Shown piece after piece: positions 8,358 through 17,245 of a stretch of 64,000 nucleotides of DNA; within the stretch, counting starts at the first letter, position 1, and each line of letters starts with the position of its first letter. Below the pieces are notes generated by a model that was not told the DNA's origin, searched no databases, and worked only from the letters and a program-made list of their open reading frames with translations. The stretch comes from Microbispora rosea (lineage in GTDB: Bacteria > Actinomycetota > Actinomycetes > Streptosporangiales > Streptosporangiaceae). A program made the position numbers and the translations under genes. Location of the stretch: positions 186,001-250,000 of the forward strand of contig NZ_FTNI01000002.1 in assembly GCF_900156315.1 (NCBI RefSeq). Reading direction: 5' to 3'.

Positions 8358-9758
8358 ATGGAGCACGTGACAAGGATCGTGATCATCGGTGGCGGCCCCG
8401 GCGGATACGAGGCGGCCCTGGTCGCCGCGCAACTGGGCGCCCAGGTCACCGTCGTGGAGGAGGAAGGACCCGGCGGGGCGTGCGTGCTCACCGACTGCGT
8501 GCCGTCCAAGACCCTGATCGCCTCCTCCGTCAGAAAGCAGGCGCTTCTCGACGCGTCGTCGCTGGGCGTCCGCTTCGACGGCGGTCCTGACCACGACACC
8601 GGCGGCGTCAGCGTGGACATGATCGACGTGAACAAACGCGTCAAGGAGCTCGCGCTCGCGCAGTCGAACGACATCGCCGCCCGGCTGGCCGCCGAGGGCG
8701 TCGAGGTCATCCGCGCCCGGGGCCGTCTGGTCGATCCCCAGGTGGTGCGCGCGGGGGACCGTACGATCCGGGCCGACGTGGTCATCGTGGCGACCGGCGC
8801 CCACCCCCGCGTGCTGCCGGGGGCGGAGCCCGACGGCGAGCGCATCCTCAGCTGGCGCCAGCTGTACGACCTGGAAGAGCTGCCCGAGCACCTGATCGTC
8901 GTCGGCTCCGGCGTCACCGGCGCCGAGTTCGCCGGCGCCTACCGGTCGCTCGGGTCGGAGGTCACGCTGGTCTCCTCGCGCGACCGGATGATGCCCAACG
9001 AGGACGCCGACGGGGCCGAGGTGCTGGAGGGCGTCTACCGGCGCCGCGGCATGAACGTCATGGGCCGCTCACGCGCCGCCTCGGTCAAGCGCACCGAGCA
9101 CGGCGTCGTCGTGACCCTGGAGGACGGCCGCACCGCCGAGGGCAGCCACTGCCTCATGACCGTCGGCATGGTGCCCAACACCTCCGGGCTCGGGCTGGAG
9201 GACAACGGCGTGAAGCTCGACCGCAACGGCTTCATCGAGGTCGACAAGGTGTCGCGGACCTCCGCGCCCGGTGTGTACGCCGCGGGAGACTGCACCGGCG
9301 TCCTGATGCTCGCCTCGGTCGCCGCCATGCAGGGCAGGATCGCGGTCTGGCACGCGCTCGGCGAGGCCGTGCAGCCGATCCGGCTGGCCACCGTCGCCGC
9401 CAACATCTTCACCGACCCGGAGATCGCCGCCGTGGGCGTGTCGCAGCGGCAGATCGAGGCGGGCGAGATCGAGGCGAACGTCGTCAAGCTGCCGCTGGCC
9501 ACCAACGCCCGGGCCAAGATGCAGGGCTTCAACGACGGTTTCGTGAAGCTGTTCTGCCGTCCGAACACCAGCATCGTGCTCGGCGGCGTGGTGGTCGCGC
9601 CCCGGGCGTCGGAGCTGATCCTGGCCGTGTCGGTGGCCGTGCAGCACCGCCTGACCGTGGACCAGCTCGCTCACACCTTCGCCGTCTACCCGTCGCTGTC
9701 GGGCTCGATCACCGAGGCGGCCCGCCGTCTCATGTCCCCGCTGACCGCCGGCATCTGA
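8358..9758 (+). CDS. lpdA: LpdA-like NAD(P)H flavoprotein (quinone reductase of the lipoamide dehydrogenase family)
   Basis: FAD/NAD-dependent pyridine-nucleotide disulfide oxidoreductase, 466 residues. FAD-binding GGGPGGYEAA is at the N-terminus, the redox-site region is ACVLTDCVPSK (a CX4C pair), NAD-binding GSGVTGAEFAGAYRSLG sits mid-protein, and the second FAD motif is AAGDCTG. The C-terminal active-site His-Glu of lipoamide dehydrogenase (HPT..E) is replaced by YPSLSGSITEA. It is therefore unlikely to be a normal E3 subunit and better matches the mycobacterial LpdA-type NAD(P)H:quinone reductases. A GTG at 8367 is an alternative start. It neighbours PNP and phosphohexomutase genes, as lpdA, deoD and pmmB do in mycobacteria. 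Confidence 0.82.
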   Translation: MEHVTRIVIIGGGPGGYEAALVAAQLGAQVTVVEEEGPGGACVLTDCVPSKTLIASSVRKQALLDASSLGVRFDGGPDHDTGGVSVDMIDVNKRVKELALAQSNDIAARLAAEGVEVIRARGRLVDPQVVRAGDRTIRADVVIVATGAHPRVLPGAEPDGERILSWRQLYDLEELPEHLIVVGSGVTGAEFAGAYRSLGSEVTLVSSRDRMMPNEDADGAEVLEGVYRRRGMNVMGRSRAASVKRTEHGVVVTLEDGRTAEGSHCLMTVGMVPNTSGLGLEDNGVKLDRNGFIEVDKVSRTSAPGVYAAGDCTGVLMLASVAAMQGRIAVWHALGEAVQPIRLATVAANIFTDPEIAAVGVSQRQIEAGEIEANVVKLPLATNARAKMQGFNDGFVKLFCRPNTSIVLGGVVVAPRASELILAVSVAVQHRLTVDQLAHTFAVYPSLSGSITEAARRLMSPLTAGI

Positions 9759-9782
9759 CCGGCTCCCCTCTCCACGGCCGGG

Positions 9783-10952
9783 TCAGTCCGCGCACGCCGC
9801 GCCTACGGGAACGCGGGTGGCGGCGGTGCGCGGGCTCAGCGCGCGCGCCGGCCAGATCATCGCCCCGACCGTGCACGTCACCAGGGCGAAGGCGAACGGG
9901 AAGGCGAACGTGCCGGCCAGCCAGCCGATGACGGACGGCGCCACGAGCCCCGACATCCAGGTGATCGTCGCGACCCCCGCGACGCCCTCGGCCGGCGTAC
10001 GGGCGACCTGACCCGCCGCCGCGAACACCAGCGGAACGACGACGGCGATACCGGCGCCGAACAACGCGAACCCCGCGATCACCGGCGCGGGCGTGCGGAA
10101 CGCGACCACGACCACACCGCCGAGGAGGGCGGTGACGGCCCCGGCGCGCACGGTCGCGACCGGCCCGAGCCTGCGCACGACGAAGTCCCCGCCGAGCCGC
10201 ACCGTGACCATGCACGCGGTGAACACGGCGTAGCCGGCCGCGGCGACGCCCGCTCCCGCCCCCGCGACGTTCGTGAGGTAGATCGCCGCCCACTGGCCGC
10301 TGGCCCGCTCCGCGAAGGTGGCGAAGAAGCCGATCAGGCCGATCAGCAGGACGGCCCTCGGCGGCAGCGTGAAGCGCGATGGCGGCTTCTCGTCCGGTGC
10401 GGGCCCGTCGTCGAGGAGCGCGCGGCTTCCCGCGACACCCACGGCGATCAGCGCCGCCGCCATGAGGGCGAGGTGCGCACGCGCGTCCAGGCCCGCCTGC
10501 GCCGCCGCGGCCCCGATGCCCGCGCCGCACAGGTTGCCGACACTCCACATGCCGTGCAGGCCGGACATGACCGAGCGGCCCAGGCGCCGTTCGACGAGCA
10601 CGCCCTGGGCGTTCATGGCCAGGTCGCACATCCCGGCGGCGGCGCCGGACGTGAGGAACACGGGGATCAGCCACAGGGGGCCCGGCGCCAGCACGGGGAG
10701 GGCCAGGGAGGCGCACCACAGGGCGAGGAGGGTCCGGGTCGTGGCCCTGGGCCCGAACCGGTAGGCCAGCCGGGCGGTCACCGGCATCGTGAGGAACGAG
10801 CCGATCGGCGGGCAGAGCAGGACGAGCCCGAGGGCGGCCGTGCCCAGGCCGAAGTGGTCCTGGAGCCACGGCATGCGGGTGAAGAGGGTGCCCGCCACCG
10901 CTCCGTGAACGGCGAAGACGAGGGCGATGGCCCGTTGATGTCTGTCTCGCAT
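9783..10952 (-). CDS. MFS transporter
   Basis: Twelve-helix major facilitator permease of 389 residues. The early loop ITARLAYRFGPRAT-type segment (VTARLAYRFGPRATTR) marks the inter-helix 2-3 motif. The central loop DDGPAPDEKPPSRFTLPP separates the two six-helix halves. It is divergent from a ROK-family regulator with only 46 bp between starts, an arrangement that often means the regulator controls the transporter. ROK context suggests a sugar or sugar-like ligand, but the sequence alone gives no substrate. Confidence 0.85.
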   Translation of the reverse strand: MRDRHQRAIALVFAVHGAVAGTLFTRMPWLQDHFGLGTAALGLVLLCPPIGSFLTMPVTARLAYRFGPRATTRTLLALWCASLALPVLAPGPLWLIPVFLTSGAAAGMCDLAMNAQGVLVERRLGRSVMSGLHGMWSVGNLCGAGIGAAAAQAGLDARAHLALMAAALIAVGVAGSRALLDDGPAPDEKPPSRFTLPPRAVLLIGLIGFFATFAERASGQWAAIYLTNVAGAGAGVAAAGYAVFTACMVTVRLGGDFVVRRLGPVATVRAGAVTALLGGVVVVAFRTPAPVIAGFALFGAGIAVVVPLVFAAAGQVARTPAEGVAGVATITWMSGLVAPSVIGWLAGTFAFPFAFALVTCTVGAMIWPARALSPRTAATRVPVGAACAD

Positions 10953-10998
10953 ACGGCTAAATTAACAGGCAGGGTTCCTGATAAAAAGAGGTTTTTTC
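10953..10998. promoter_or_regulatory. AT-rich divergent promoter between MFS and ROK genes
   Basis: This 46-bp gap is much richer in A/T than its surroundings and contains the small dyad CAGG-CAGGGTT-CCTG. It must hold both promoters. AGAGG about eight bases before the GTG at 10999 is the ROK ribosome site. Confidence 0.45.
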
Positions 10999-12027
10999 GT
11001 GAAGACCGCGACACCCCAGCTCGCGCGGGCCATCAACGACCGGCTCGCGCTCGACCTGCTCCTGGAACGGGGCCCGCTGACCGCGCCCCAGCTGCGCGCG
11101 CTCACCGGCCTGTCCCGCCCGACCGTGTCGGACCTGATCGAACGCCTGCAGGTGAACGGGCTGATCCGGGTCACAGGGGAGAGCGGCGGCGACCGGCGCG
11201 GCCCCAACGCCCGCCTCTACGGCATCGTCGCCGGCCGGGCCTTCGTGGGCGGAGTGGACGTGCGGCGCGACGTGGTCAACGTGACGGTCGCCGACATCAC
11301 CGGCGCCACCGTGGGCGCGGCGACGCGGCCGATCGGGGAGAACCTGCCCGCGCTGGTCGCGGAGGCGCTCGCCGAGGCGGCCGGTTCACGTCCCCTGCAC
11401 GCCGTCGTCATCGGCGCCCCCGGGATGGTCGACCCGCAGACCGGAGACCTCGCGGCGGGGAACGTCGAGCCCGCGTGGCGGCCCGGGCTCCTCCCGGCCC
11501 TGCGTACCCTGGTCGACGCGCCGGTCAGCATGGAGAACGAGGTCAACCTGGCCGCCGTCGCCGAGCACGCCACCGGGGCGGCCGCCGGGCGGGACGACTT
11601 CGTCCTGCTCTGGCTGGACGACGGCGTCGGCGCGGCCGTCGTGCTGGACGGCAGGCTCCGCCGGGGCGCTTCCGGCGGAGCCGGTGAGATCGGCTTCCTC
11701 GGCCGGCTCGACATCAGGGTGTGCGACCTGCTGGGCACGCAGGCCGTACGCGGGCTGGACCTCCCCGCCCTGGCGGAGAGGGTCGTGACGGCCGCCTTCA
11801 CGCTCGTGGCCGTGCTCGATCCCGGTCTCGTCGTCCTCGGCGGCGCCACCAGCCTGGCGGGAGGCGAGCCGCTGGCGGCCCTGGTCGCCGAGCGCCTGGC
11901 GGAGGTCTCACCCGTGCCCGTGCACGTACGCGTGAGCGGCATCCCGGACAATCCCGTCCTGCGGGGTGCGGTCTCCACCGCCCTCTCGATCGCCCGCGAC
12001 GCCGTCTTCGGGCAGGGCCGGCCGTGA
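10999..12027 (+). CDS. ROK-family transcriptional regulator
   Basis: Regulator with an N-terminal winged helix-turn-helix (LTAPQLRALTGLSRPTVSDL, about residues 25-55) fused to a ROK sugar-kinase-like domain containing VIGAPGMVDPQTGDL and the acidic ENEVNLAAVAEH segment. It is 342 residues, shorter than the ~390-400 typical of NagC/XylR types. The zinc motif CxCGxxGC that normally follows the EIGFLG block is absent, so the zinc-dependent sugar site may be altered. It probably represses or activates the divergent MFS gene. Start GTG at 10999 with an AGAGG ribosome site. Confidence 0.88.
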   Translation: MKTATPQLARAINDRLALDLLLERGPLTAPQLRALTGLSRPTVSDLIERLQVNGLIRVTGESGGDRRGPNARLYGIVAGRAFVGGVDVRRDVVNVTVADITGATVGAATRPIGENLPALVAEALAEAAGSRPLHAVVIGAPGMVDPQTGDLAAGNVEPAWRPGLLPALRTLVDAPVSMENEVNLAAVAEHATGAAAGRDDFVLLWLDDGVGAAVVLDGRLRRGASGGAGEIGFLGRLDIRVCDLLGTQAVRGLDLPALAERVVTAAFTLVAVLDPGLVVLGGATSLAGGEPLAALVAERLAEVSPVPVHVRVSGIPDNPVLRGAVSTALSIARDAVFGQGRP

Positions 12028-12038
12028 ACCCGCCGAGG

Positions 12039-13292
12039 TCAGCGGTGACCGTCCGTGGCGGACAGCCGTGACCTGACCACATGCAGGGCATGCCGTCCCC
12101 GCCCGATCGCCGTGGCCGCCGCCTGCAGGTCGTAGGGCGTCTGGGCGACGTTCAGCGCCTGCTTGGCCGCCTCGTACGCGTCGAGCGCCGCGCGCCACTC
12201 GTGCGTCGGCCCGCTGACCTGGTTGATCTTCATCTCGAAGTCGAGGGCGTCGATCTCCTCGCCGAAGCGGGTCACGTCCTCCTCGGCGGCGTGCCTGGCC
12301 ACCGCCATCTCGGCCACGAAACGCTCCCTGCGCCGGTGGGCGACGCCCCACAGGATCAGCGTCAGGCTCAGGCCGAGCCCGGACACGATGACGAGGACGA
12401 GCGCGGGCGACGGGCCCTTCGAGCGGACGGCGTTCCCGGGCACGTCCCGCCCCCAGGTGGGCGTCGCGTCCTCGGCCGGTTCGTCCCCGGCGGCGCCGGG
12501 CGCGACGGCGTCGTCGGGCAGGTTCTCCGGCGTGCCCCGCGCCCCGGTCAGGTCCACGTCGTCGGCCTGCGTGAAGGACGCCTTGTCGACGTCCGCCCCG
12601 TGGAAGTCCGCGCCGTCGAGTTCGGCCTGGGTGAACTCCGCCTCGGACAGGTCGGCGTCCCTCAGCACGGCGTGCTCCAGGTGGGCCTGGCCGAGCTTGG
12701 CCTCGCCGAGCTTGGCCCGGGTGAAGTCCGCCGTGCGGCCCTTGATCTGCCCGAGCGTGGCGTCCTTAAGGTCGGCGTCCACGAGTTTCGCGTCGGTGAG
12801 GTTGGCCTGGGTGAGCACGGCCCGGGTGAGGACCGCGCCGGTCAGGTCGGAGTGCGGGAACTCGGCCTGCACGGCGTCGGCGTCGGTGAGGACCGCCCCG
12901 CGCAGGTTCGCCTGCTTGGCCTGCATCTGGCCGAGGTCGGCCTCGCTGAGGTCGGCCCCGCGCAGGTCGGCGTAGTCGAGACGTGCCTGGCCGAGGTCGG
13001 CCTCCTTCAGCGAGGCCTTGCGCAGGACGGCCCCGGTGAGGTCCTTGCCCGTGAGATCCACCCCGTCGAGCTTCGCGCCGCTCAGGTCGGCGCACCGCAT
13101 GACGGGGGGCAGGGCGGCGCCGGTGAGGTCCTTGCCGCGCAGCTTCACGCCGCTGCCCGGCTTGCAGGGAGCGGAGGCCGCGTGCACGGCGGTCGCGGGG
13201 AGTGCCAGGAACGCGAGGGTGAGGAACGCGAGCGACAGAGACGCGAGCGACAGGAACAGGGCAGCGACGGACAGGGGGGCGAAGCGACGCAC
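12039..13292 (-). CDS. Membrane-anchored pentapeptide-repeat protein
   Basis: 417 residues with an N-terminal signal peptide (VAALFLSLASLSLAFLTLAF), then a long run of A(D/N)LxxA pentapeptides (about residues 50-250) that should fold as a right-handed quadrilateral beta helix outside the membrane. A Pro/Asp-rich linker and one helix near residues 294-316 (VLVIVSGLGLSLTLILWG) lead to a cytoplasmic tail. GTG at 13292 is chosen because AGGAGG lies six bases upstream. The tail EEDVTRFGEEIDALDFEMK is closely similar to the tail of the neighbouring gene at 13643-15064 (EEDVTKFGEEITALDMDVR), so the two share a cytosolic domain and perhaps a partner. Confidence 0.8.
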   Translation of the reverse strand: MRRFAPLSVAALFLSLASLSLAFLTLAFLALPATAVHAASAPCKPGSGVKLRGKDLTGAALPPVMRCADLSGAKLDGVDLTGKDLTGAVLRKASLKEADLGQARLDYADLRGADLSEADLGQMQAKQANLRGAVLTDADAVQAEFPHSDLTGAVLTRAVLTQANLTDAKLVDADLKDATLGQIKGRTADFTRAKLGEAKLGQAHLEHAVLRDADLSEAEFTQAELDGADFHGADVDKASFTQADDVDLTGARGTPENLPDDAVAPGAAGDEPAEDATPTWGRDVPGNAVRSKGPSPALVLVIVSGLGLSLTLILWGVAHRRRERFVAEMAVARHAAEEDVTRFGEEIDALDFEMKINQVSGPTHEWRAALDAYEAAKQALNVAQTPYDLQAAATAIGRGRHALHVVRSRLSATDGHR

Positions 13293-13437
13293 GGGGGGCC
13301 TCCTGAGGGGAACGCCCCGAGTCTCCCATGCGATCTTTAATCGCACTTGCAATCCGCTGACCGGCCCTCATCCCGGCGTTTCCAGGGTGGTGGACGATGG
13401 TGGACGACCCGGCCGGGCCGGGTGCGGACACGACGAA

Positions 13438-13461
13438 GGGGCGGACCTTCGGGTCCGCCCC
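13438..13461 (-). terminator. Strong UUCG-loop hairpin
   Basis: Perfect 10-bp stem GGGGCGGACC / GGTCCGCCCC closed by a TTCG tetraloop, downstream of the gene ending at 13643. It is the likely end of that transcript. There is no U-tract, as is usual in actinomycetes. Confidence 0.75.
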
Positions 13462-13467
13462 TCGTCT

Positions 13468-13640
13468 GCGCTGTGCCGAGAGCCGCGCTGTGCCGAGAGC
13501 CGCGCTGTGCCGAGAGCCGCGCTGTGCCGAGAGCAGCGCCGTGCCGAAGCTGTGCCGAGAGCTCTGCTCTGCCGAAAGCGCTTACGCGCTTCTGCGCCGG
13601 CCGAGAGCGCTCAGGCGCTTCTGCGCCGAATGCGCTCGGG
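13468..13640. repeat. 17-bp tandem repeat array with decayed copies
   Basis: Four head-to-tail copies of GCGCTGTGCCGAGAGCC (13468-13535, last base of copy four changed), followed by degenerate copies and short GCGCTT-type hairpins up to 13640. The array lies between the stop codon at 13643 and the terminator at 13438, so it would sit in the 3' untranslated part of the transcript. With the terminator it accounts for most of the 350-bp gene-free stretch 13293-13642; nothing else was seen there. Confidence 0.8.
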
Positions 13641-13642
13641 CG

Positions 13643-15064
13643 TCACCAGTCGCCGCCGCCGAAGTCCCCTCCGCCGAAGTCGCCGCCGCCCCAGTCGCCG
13701 CCTCCGCCGCCACCCCAGTCGCCGCCTCCGCCGCCGAAGTCGCCTCCGCCGCCCCAGTCGCCTCCGCCGCCGGACTCCACGCCCGCGGCGTAACCGGAGT
13801 CGTATCCGGCGCCGTATCCGCCGTGACCCCAGCCGCCGAACGCGCCGCCGAGCATGGTGCCGACGAGCATGCCGGTCAGCAGGTCGCCGCCGCCGAAGCC
13901 GCCGTAGTAGCCGTACGCGTAGGGCTGGTAGGCCGGACCGGCGTCCCAGTAGGGCCTGCGCTGGCCGTTCACCATGACCTCGCGCATCTGCGGGTCGAAG
14001 CCGCGCTCCACCGCCTCGGCGTCCGCCGCGCAGGCGGGGACGTCGCGCACCGCGCCGCCGGGGGGCGCCCACCGGACGTTGCGCACCGACGGGCCGTGCT
14101 GCGGGTTGAAGAAGCACGGGGGCAGCCGCTCGGGCAGCGGCTGGTTGTTCACGCGCGCCTTGACACAGGCCAGCGCGTAGCGGCCGTCCTCCAGCGTGGA
14201 GGTCACCGTGCGCAGGTCCTCCGGACGCTTGATCGCGGCGAGTTCGGTCTTGGCCCGCTCGTAGGAGTCGAGGGCCCGCTGCCAGTCGCTCGTCGACTCG
14301 CTCTGCGGGAGCATCCTGACGTCCATGTCGAGGGCGGTGATCTCCTCACCGAACTTCGTGACGTCCTCCTCGACCGTCTGCCTGACGGCCGCGAGCTCGG
14401 CGGCCTCGCGCTCCTCGCGCTTGCGCTTGTTGCGGCGTCCGATGATCCACAAACCGGCACCTCCCACGACCGCGATGCCCAGAATGCCGATGAGCACACC
14501 CGAACCACCGCCGCCGGTCTTGCTGCCCGGGGTCAGGGGCTCCTTGCGGTTGCCGCCCGCGAACTGGTCGATCCGGTGGACGAAGTCCTCCATCACGGCG
14601 ACCGGGTCGCCCTTGTTGTTGGCGGCGGCCAGGTTCGCGATCTGGCCGGCGGCGCCCTGGGAGTTCCTGCCGAGCGCGCTGGACCCGGCGAACAGGTTCG
14701 TGCCGTCGATCACGGCCACGGTCGCCGCGGTCCTGCCCGCCTGGGCGAGCGAGTTGCCGAGCTGCGTGATGTACGCGCCGGCCTGCTGCGACGAGGTGAT
14801 CGTCCCGTCCGGCAGCGCGACCGCGTAGATCTTCGTGTTCGCGTTCTCGAGCGCGTCGCGCATGCCCGATTGCTGGTCGGACGTCAGCGGGGCGCCGCTC
14901 TGCACGAACAGCGGATTGCCGCTCTTCCAGGACGACAGGACCGTGGCCGGGTCCGGGGGAGCAGCCGCCATGGCGGACGGCGCGAGCGCGAGCACAGTGA
15001 TGAGTCCGGCGAGCAGCGCCGCCAGGGCGGCCCCCACCCGGCCGAGCGGTGTCTTCATGGTCAC
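13643..15064 (-). CDS. Membrane protein with TPM-like outside domain and Gly-rich tail
   Basis: 473 residues. Signal peptide near residues 3-33 (LAALLAGLITVLALA), a ~120-residue outside domain (IYAVALPDG, TVAVIDGTNLFAGSS) that loosely resembles TPM domains, and one helix near 187-210 (VLIGILGIAVVGGAGLWIIG). A cytosolic region with EEDVTKFGEEITALDMDVR matches the neighbouring pentapeptide protein. A Cys-containing block (LPPCFFNPQHGPSVRNVRW) follows, and the tail is built from GGGDW/GGGDF repeats. GTG at 15064 is chosen for its GGAGG site nine bases upstream; ATG at 15058 is possible. Gly-rich tails are common in TPM proteins. Function unknown. Confidence 0.6.
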   Translation of the reverse strand: MTMKTPLGRVGAALAALLAGLITVLALAPSAMAAAPPDPATVLSSWKSGNPLFVQSGAPLTSDQQSGMRDALENANTKIYAVALPDGTITSSQQAGAYITQLGNSLAQAGRTAATVAVIDGTNLFAGSSALGRNSQGAAGQIANLAAANNKGDPVAVMEDFVHRIDQFAGGNRKEPLTPGSKTGGGGSGVLIGILGIAVVGGAGLWIIGRRNKRKREEREAAELAAVRQTVEEDVTKFGEEITALDMDVRMLPQSESTSDWQRALDSYERAKTELAAIKRPEDLRTVTSTLEDGRYALACVKARVNNQPLPERLPPCFFNPQHGPSVRNVRWAPPGGAVRDVPACAADAEAVERGFDPQMREVMVNGQRRPYWDAGPAYQPYAYGYYGGFGGGDLLTGMLVGTMLGGAFGGWGHGGYGAGYDSGYAAGVESGGGGDWGGGGDFGGGGGDWGGGGGGDWGGGDFGGGDFGGGDW

Positions 15065-15244
15065 GGCTTCAAGCCTCCTTCGCCCTACTGGACGAACGGC
15101 AGGGCGCGATGGTTCCTCCACGAACACCTATCGTTCCGCACCTGGGTGCCGGCATGCGTCTTCCTGCCGATGAATGACGGTGGCGTCGGTCGCCGAACCG
15201 CCCGCGCGCGATCTCGCCTGTCCGGCGAGAGCCCGCCACCGGAG

Positions 15245-15269
15245 ACCGCCGGCCTCCACGGCCGGCGGT
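15245..15269 (-). terminator. Hairpin downstream of carboxylase gene
   Basis: Perfect 10-bp inverted repeat ACCGCCGGCC / GGCCGGCGGT with a 5-base loop, six bases past the stop codon of the carboxylase gene. Probable factor-independent terminator. Confidence 0.7.
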
Positions 15270-15274
15270 GAGGC

Positions 15275-17044
15275 TCAGGCGTCCTTGATCTCGCACAGGA
15301 CGGCCCCGGCGGTGACCGTCTGGCCGACGGCGGCCGCGAGGCCGGTGATCGTGCCGCCCTTGTGGGCGGTCAGCGGCTGCTCCATCTTCATCGCCTCGAG
15401 GACGACGACCGTGTCGCCGGGCTCGACGGTGTCGCCGTCGGCGACGACGACCTTCACGATCGTGCCCTGCATCGGGCTGACGAGGGAGTCGCCGCTCGCC
15501 GCGGTCTTCTTGGCGCCGCCGCCGGACCGCCGGGGCGTCGCCTTCCTGGCGGGGCCGGAGCCGGTCGCGCCCGGAGCCGGCGAGCCCAGCCCGGCGGGCA
15601 GGACGACCTCCAGGCGCTTGCCGCCGACCTCGACCGTGATCCGCTCACGCTCGGCCGGCTCCGTGGAGCCCACCTCACCGTCGTACGGCGTGATCGTGTT
15701 GTCGAACTCGGTCTCGATCCACCGGGTGTGCACGGAGAACGGCTCACCGGTGAAGGCGGGGTCGTTCACCACGGCCCGGTGGAACGGCAGCACGGTCGGC
15801 ATGCCGTCGATCTCATACTCGGCCAGGGCGCGGCGCGACCGCTCCAGCGCCTGCTGCCGGGTCGCTCCGGTGACGATCAGCTTGGCCACGAGCGAGTCGA
15901 ACGCCTGCGGCACGCTCATGCCGGTCTCGTAACCGCCGTCCAGCCGCACACCGGGGCCGGACGGGACGCGCATCGAGGTGATCGTCCCCGGCGCGGGCAG
16001 GAAGCCCCGGCCCGCGTCCTCGGCGTTGATCCGGAACTCGATGGAGTGGCCGCGCAGCACCGGGTCGTCGTAGCCCAGGGCCTCGCCGTCGGCGATGCGG
16101 AACATCTCGCGCACCAGGTCGATGCCCGCGACCTCCTCGCTGACCGGGTGCTCGACCTGCAGCCGGGTGTTGACCTCCAGGAAGGAGATCGTGCCGTCCT
16201 GGCCGACGAGGAACTCGCACGTGCCCGCGCCGACGTAGCCCGCCTCGCGCAGGATCGCCTTGGACGAGGAGTAGAGGAGTTCGAGCTGCTCGCCGGTCAG
16301 GAACGGGGCCGGGGCCTCCTCCACCAGCTTCTGGTGGCGGCGCTGCAGGGAGCAGTCGCGGGTGGAGACCACGACGACGTTGCCGTGGGTGTCGGCCAGG
16401 CACTGGGTCTCGACGTGCCGCGGCCGGTCGAGGTAGCGCTCCACGAAGCACTCCCCGCGCCCGAAGGCGGTGACGGCCTCGCGCACCGCGGACTCGTACA
16501 GGTCGGGGATCTCCTCCATGGTGCGGGCCACCTTGAGCCCGCGCCCGCCGCCGCCGAACGCCGCCTTGATCGCGATCGGCAGGCCGTGCCCGGCGGCGAA
16601 GGCGACGACCTCGTCCACCCCGGAGACCGGGTCGGGGGTTCCGGCGACGAGCGGAGCGCCCACACGCTGCGCGATGTGCCGGGCCTGGACCTTGTCGCCC
16701 AGTGCGGTGATCGCCGAGGGCGGCGGGCCGATCCAGATCAGGCCGGCGTCGAGCACGGCCTGGGCGAAGCCGGCGTTCTCGGCGAGGAAGCCGTATCCGG
16801 GGTGGACGGCGTCCGCGCCCGTCTTCCGCGCCACCGAGAGGATCTTGTCGATGTTGAGGTAGGTCTCGGCCGGGCTCTGCCCGCCGAGCGCGTGCGCCTC
16901 GTCGGCCACCCGCACGTGCAGCGCGTCCAGATCCTGGTCCGCGTAGACCGCGACGCTGGACATCCCGGCGTCCGCGCAGGCCCGGGCGATCCGTACGGCG
17001 ATCTCACCGCGATTGGCGATCAAGACCTTGTGCACCGCGTGCAT
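15275..17044 (-). CDS. Acetyl-/propionyl-CoA carboxylase alpha chain (biotin carboxylase + biotin carrier)
   Basis: 589-residue fused biotin carboxylase/BCCP that carboxylates biotin with ATP and bicarbonate and passes it to a separate carboxyltransferase beta subunit. N-terminal [20 protein letters not shown]-grasp loop [13 protein letters not shown], catalytic region [14 protein letters not shown], and C-terminal biotinyl motif EAMKMEQPL (Lys about residue 551). Length matches actinobacterial AccA subunits serving acetyl- and propionyl-CoA carboxylases. No beta subunit is nearby. ATG at 17044 is used; a GTG at 17035 has a better-spaced GGAAGG site and would give the start [10 protein letters not shown]. 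Confidence 0.95.
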   Translation of the reverse strand: MHAVHKVLIANRGEIAVRIARACADAGMSSVAVYADQDLDALHVRVADEAHALGGQSPAETYLNIDKILSVARKTGADAVHPGYGFLAENAGFAQAVLDAGLIWIGPPPSAITALGDKVQARHIAQRVGAPLVAGTPDPVSGVDEVVAFAAGHGLPIAIKAAFGGGGRGLKVARTMEEIPDLYESAVREAVTAFGRGECFVERYLDRPRHVETQCLADTHGNVVVVSTRDCSLQRRHQKLVEEAPAPFLTGEQLELLYSSSKAILREAGYVGAGTCEFLVGQDGTISFLEVNTRLQVEHPVSEEVAGIDLVREMFRIADGEALGYDDPVLRGHSIEFRINAEDAGRGFLPAPGTITSMRVPSGPGVRLDGGYETGMSVPQAFDSLVAKLIVTGATRQQALERSRRALAEYEIDGMPTVLPFHRAVVNDPAFTGEPFSVHTRWIETEFDNTITPYDGEVGSTEPAERERITVEVGGKRLEVVLPAGLGSPAPGATGSGPARKATPRRSGGGAKKTAASGDSLVSPMQGTIVKVVVADGDTVEPGDTVVVLEAMKMEQPLTAHKGGTITGLAAAVGQTVTAGAVLCEIKDA

Positions 17045-17245
17045 CCTTCCCTCGGGCCCCTGGGTTACGAGCTGTGGTGGATTTTATGCACCTGCCGGCG
17101 CTGGACGGCGTCCGCCCCCTTACTGAGTGGGACCGCCGTCGTGCCTCGTCGGCGACGTTCCCCCGTCCTCATCGCCGGTATGTCTGGTTTGAACCTTCAT
17201 GTTGTGAAGCGGTATTGCCGGTGGAGTTCGTTAGGCTGATCGCTT

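Noticed and set aside
8358-9758. Dihydrolipoamide dehydrogenase E3 of a 2-oxoacid complex
   Set aside because: C-terminal His-Glu pair is missing and no E1/E2 genes are nearby.
13468-13640. Possible CRISPR array
   Set aside because: Units abut with no spacers, are only 17 bp, and no cas genes are near.
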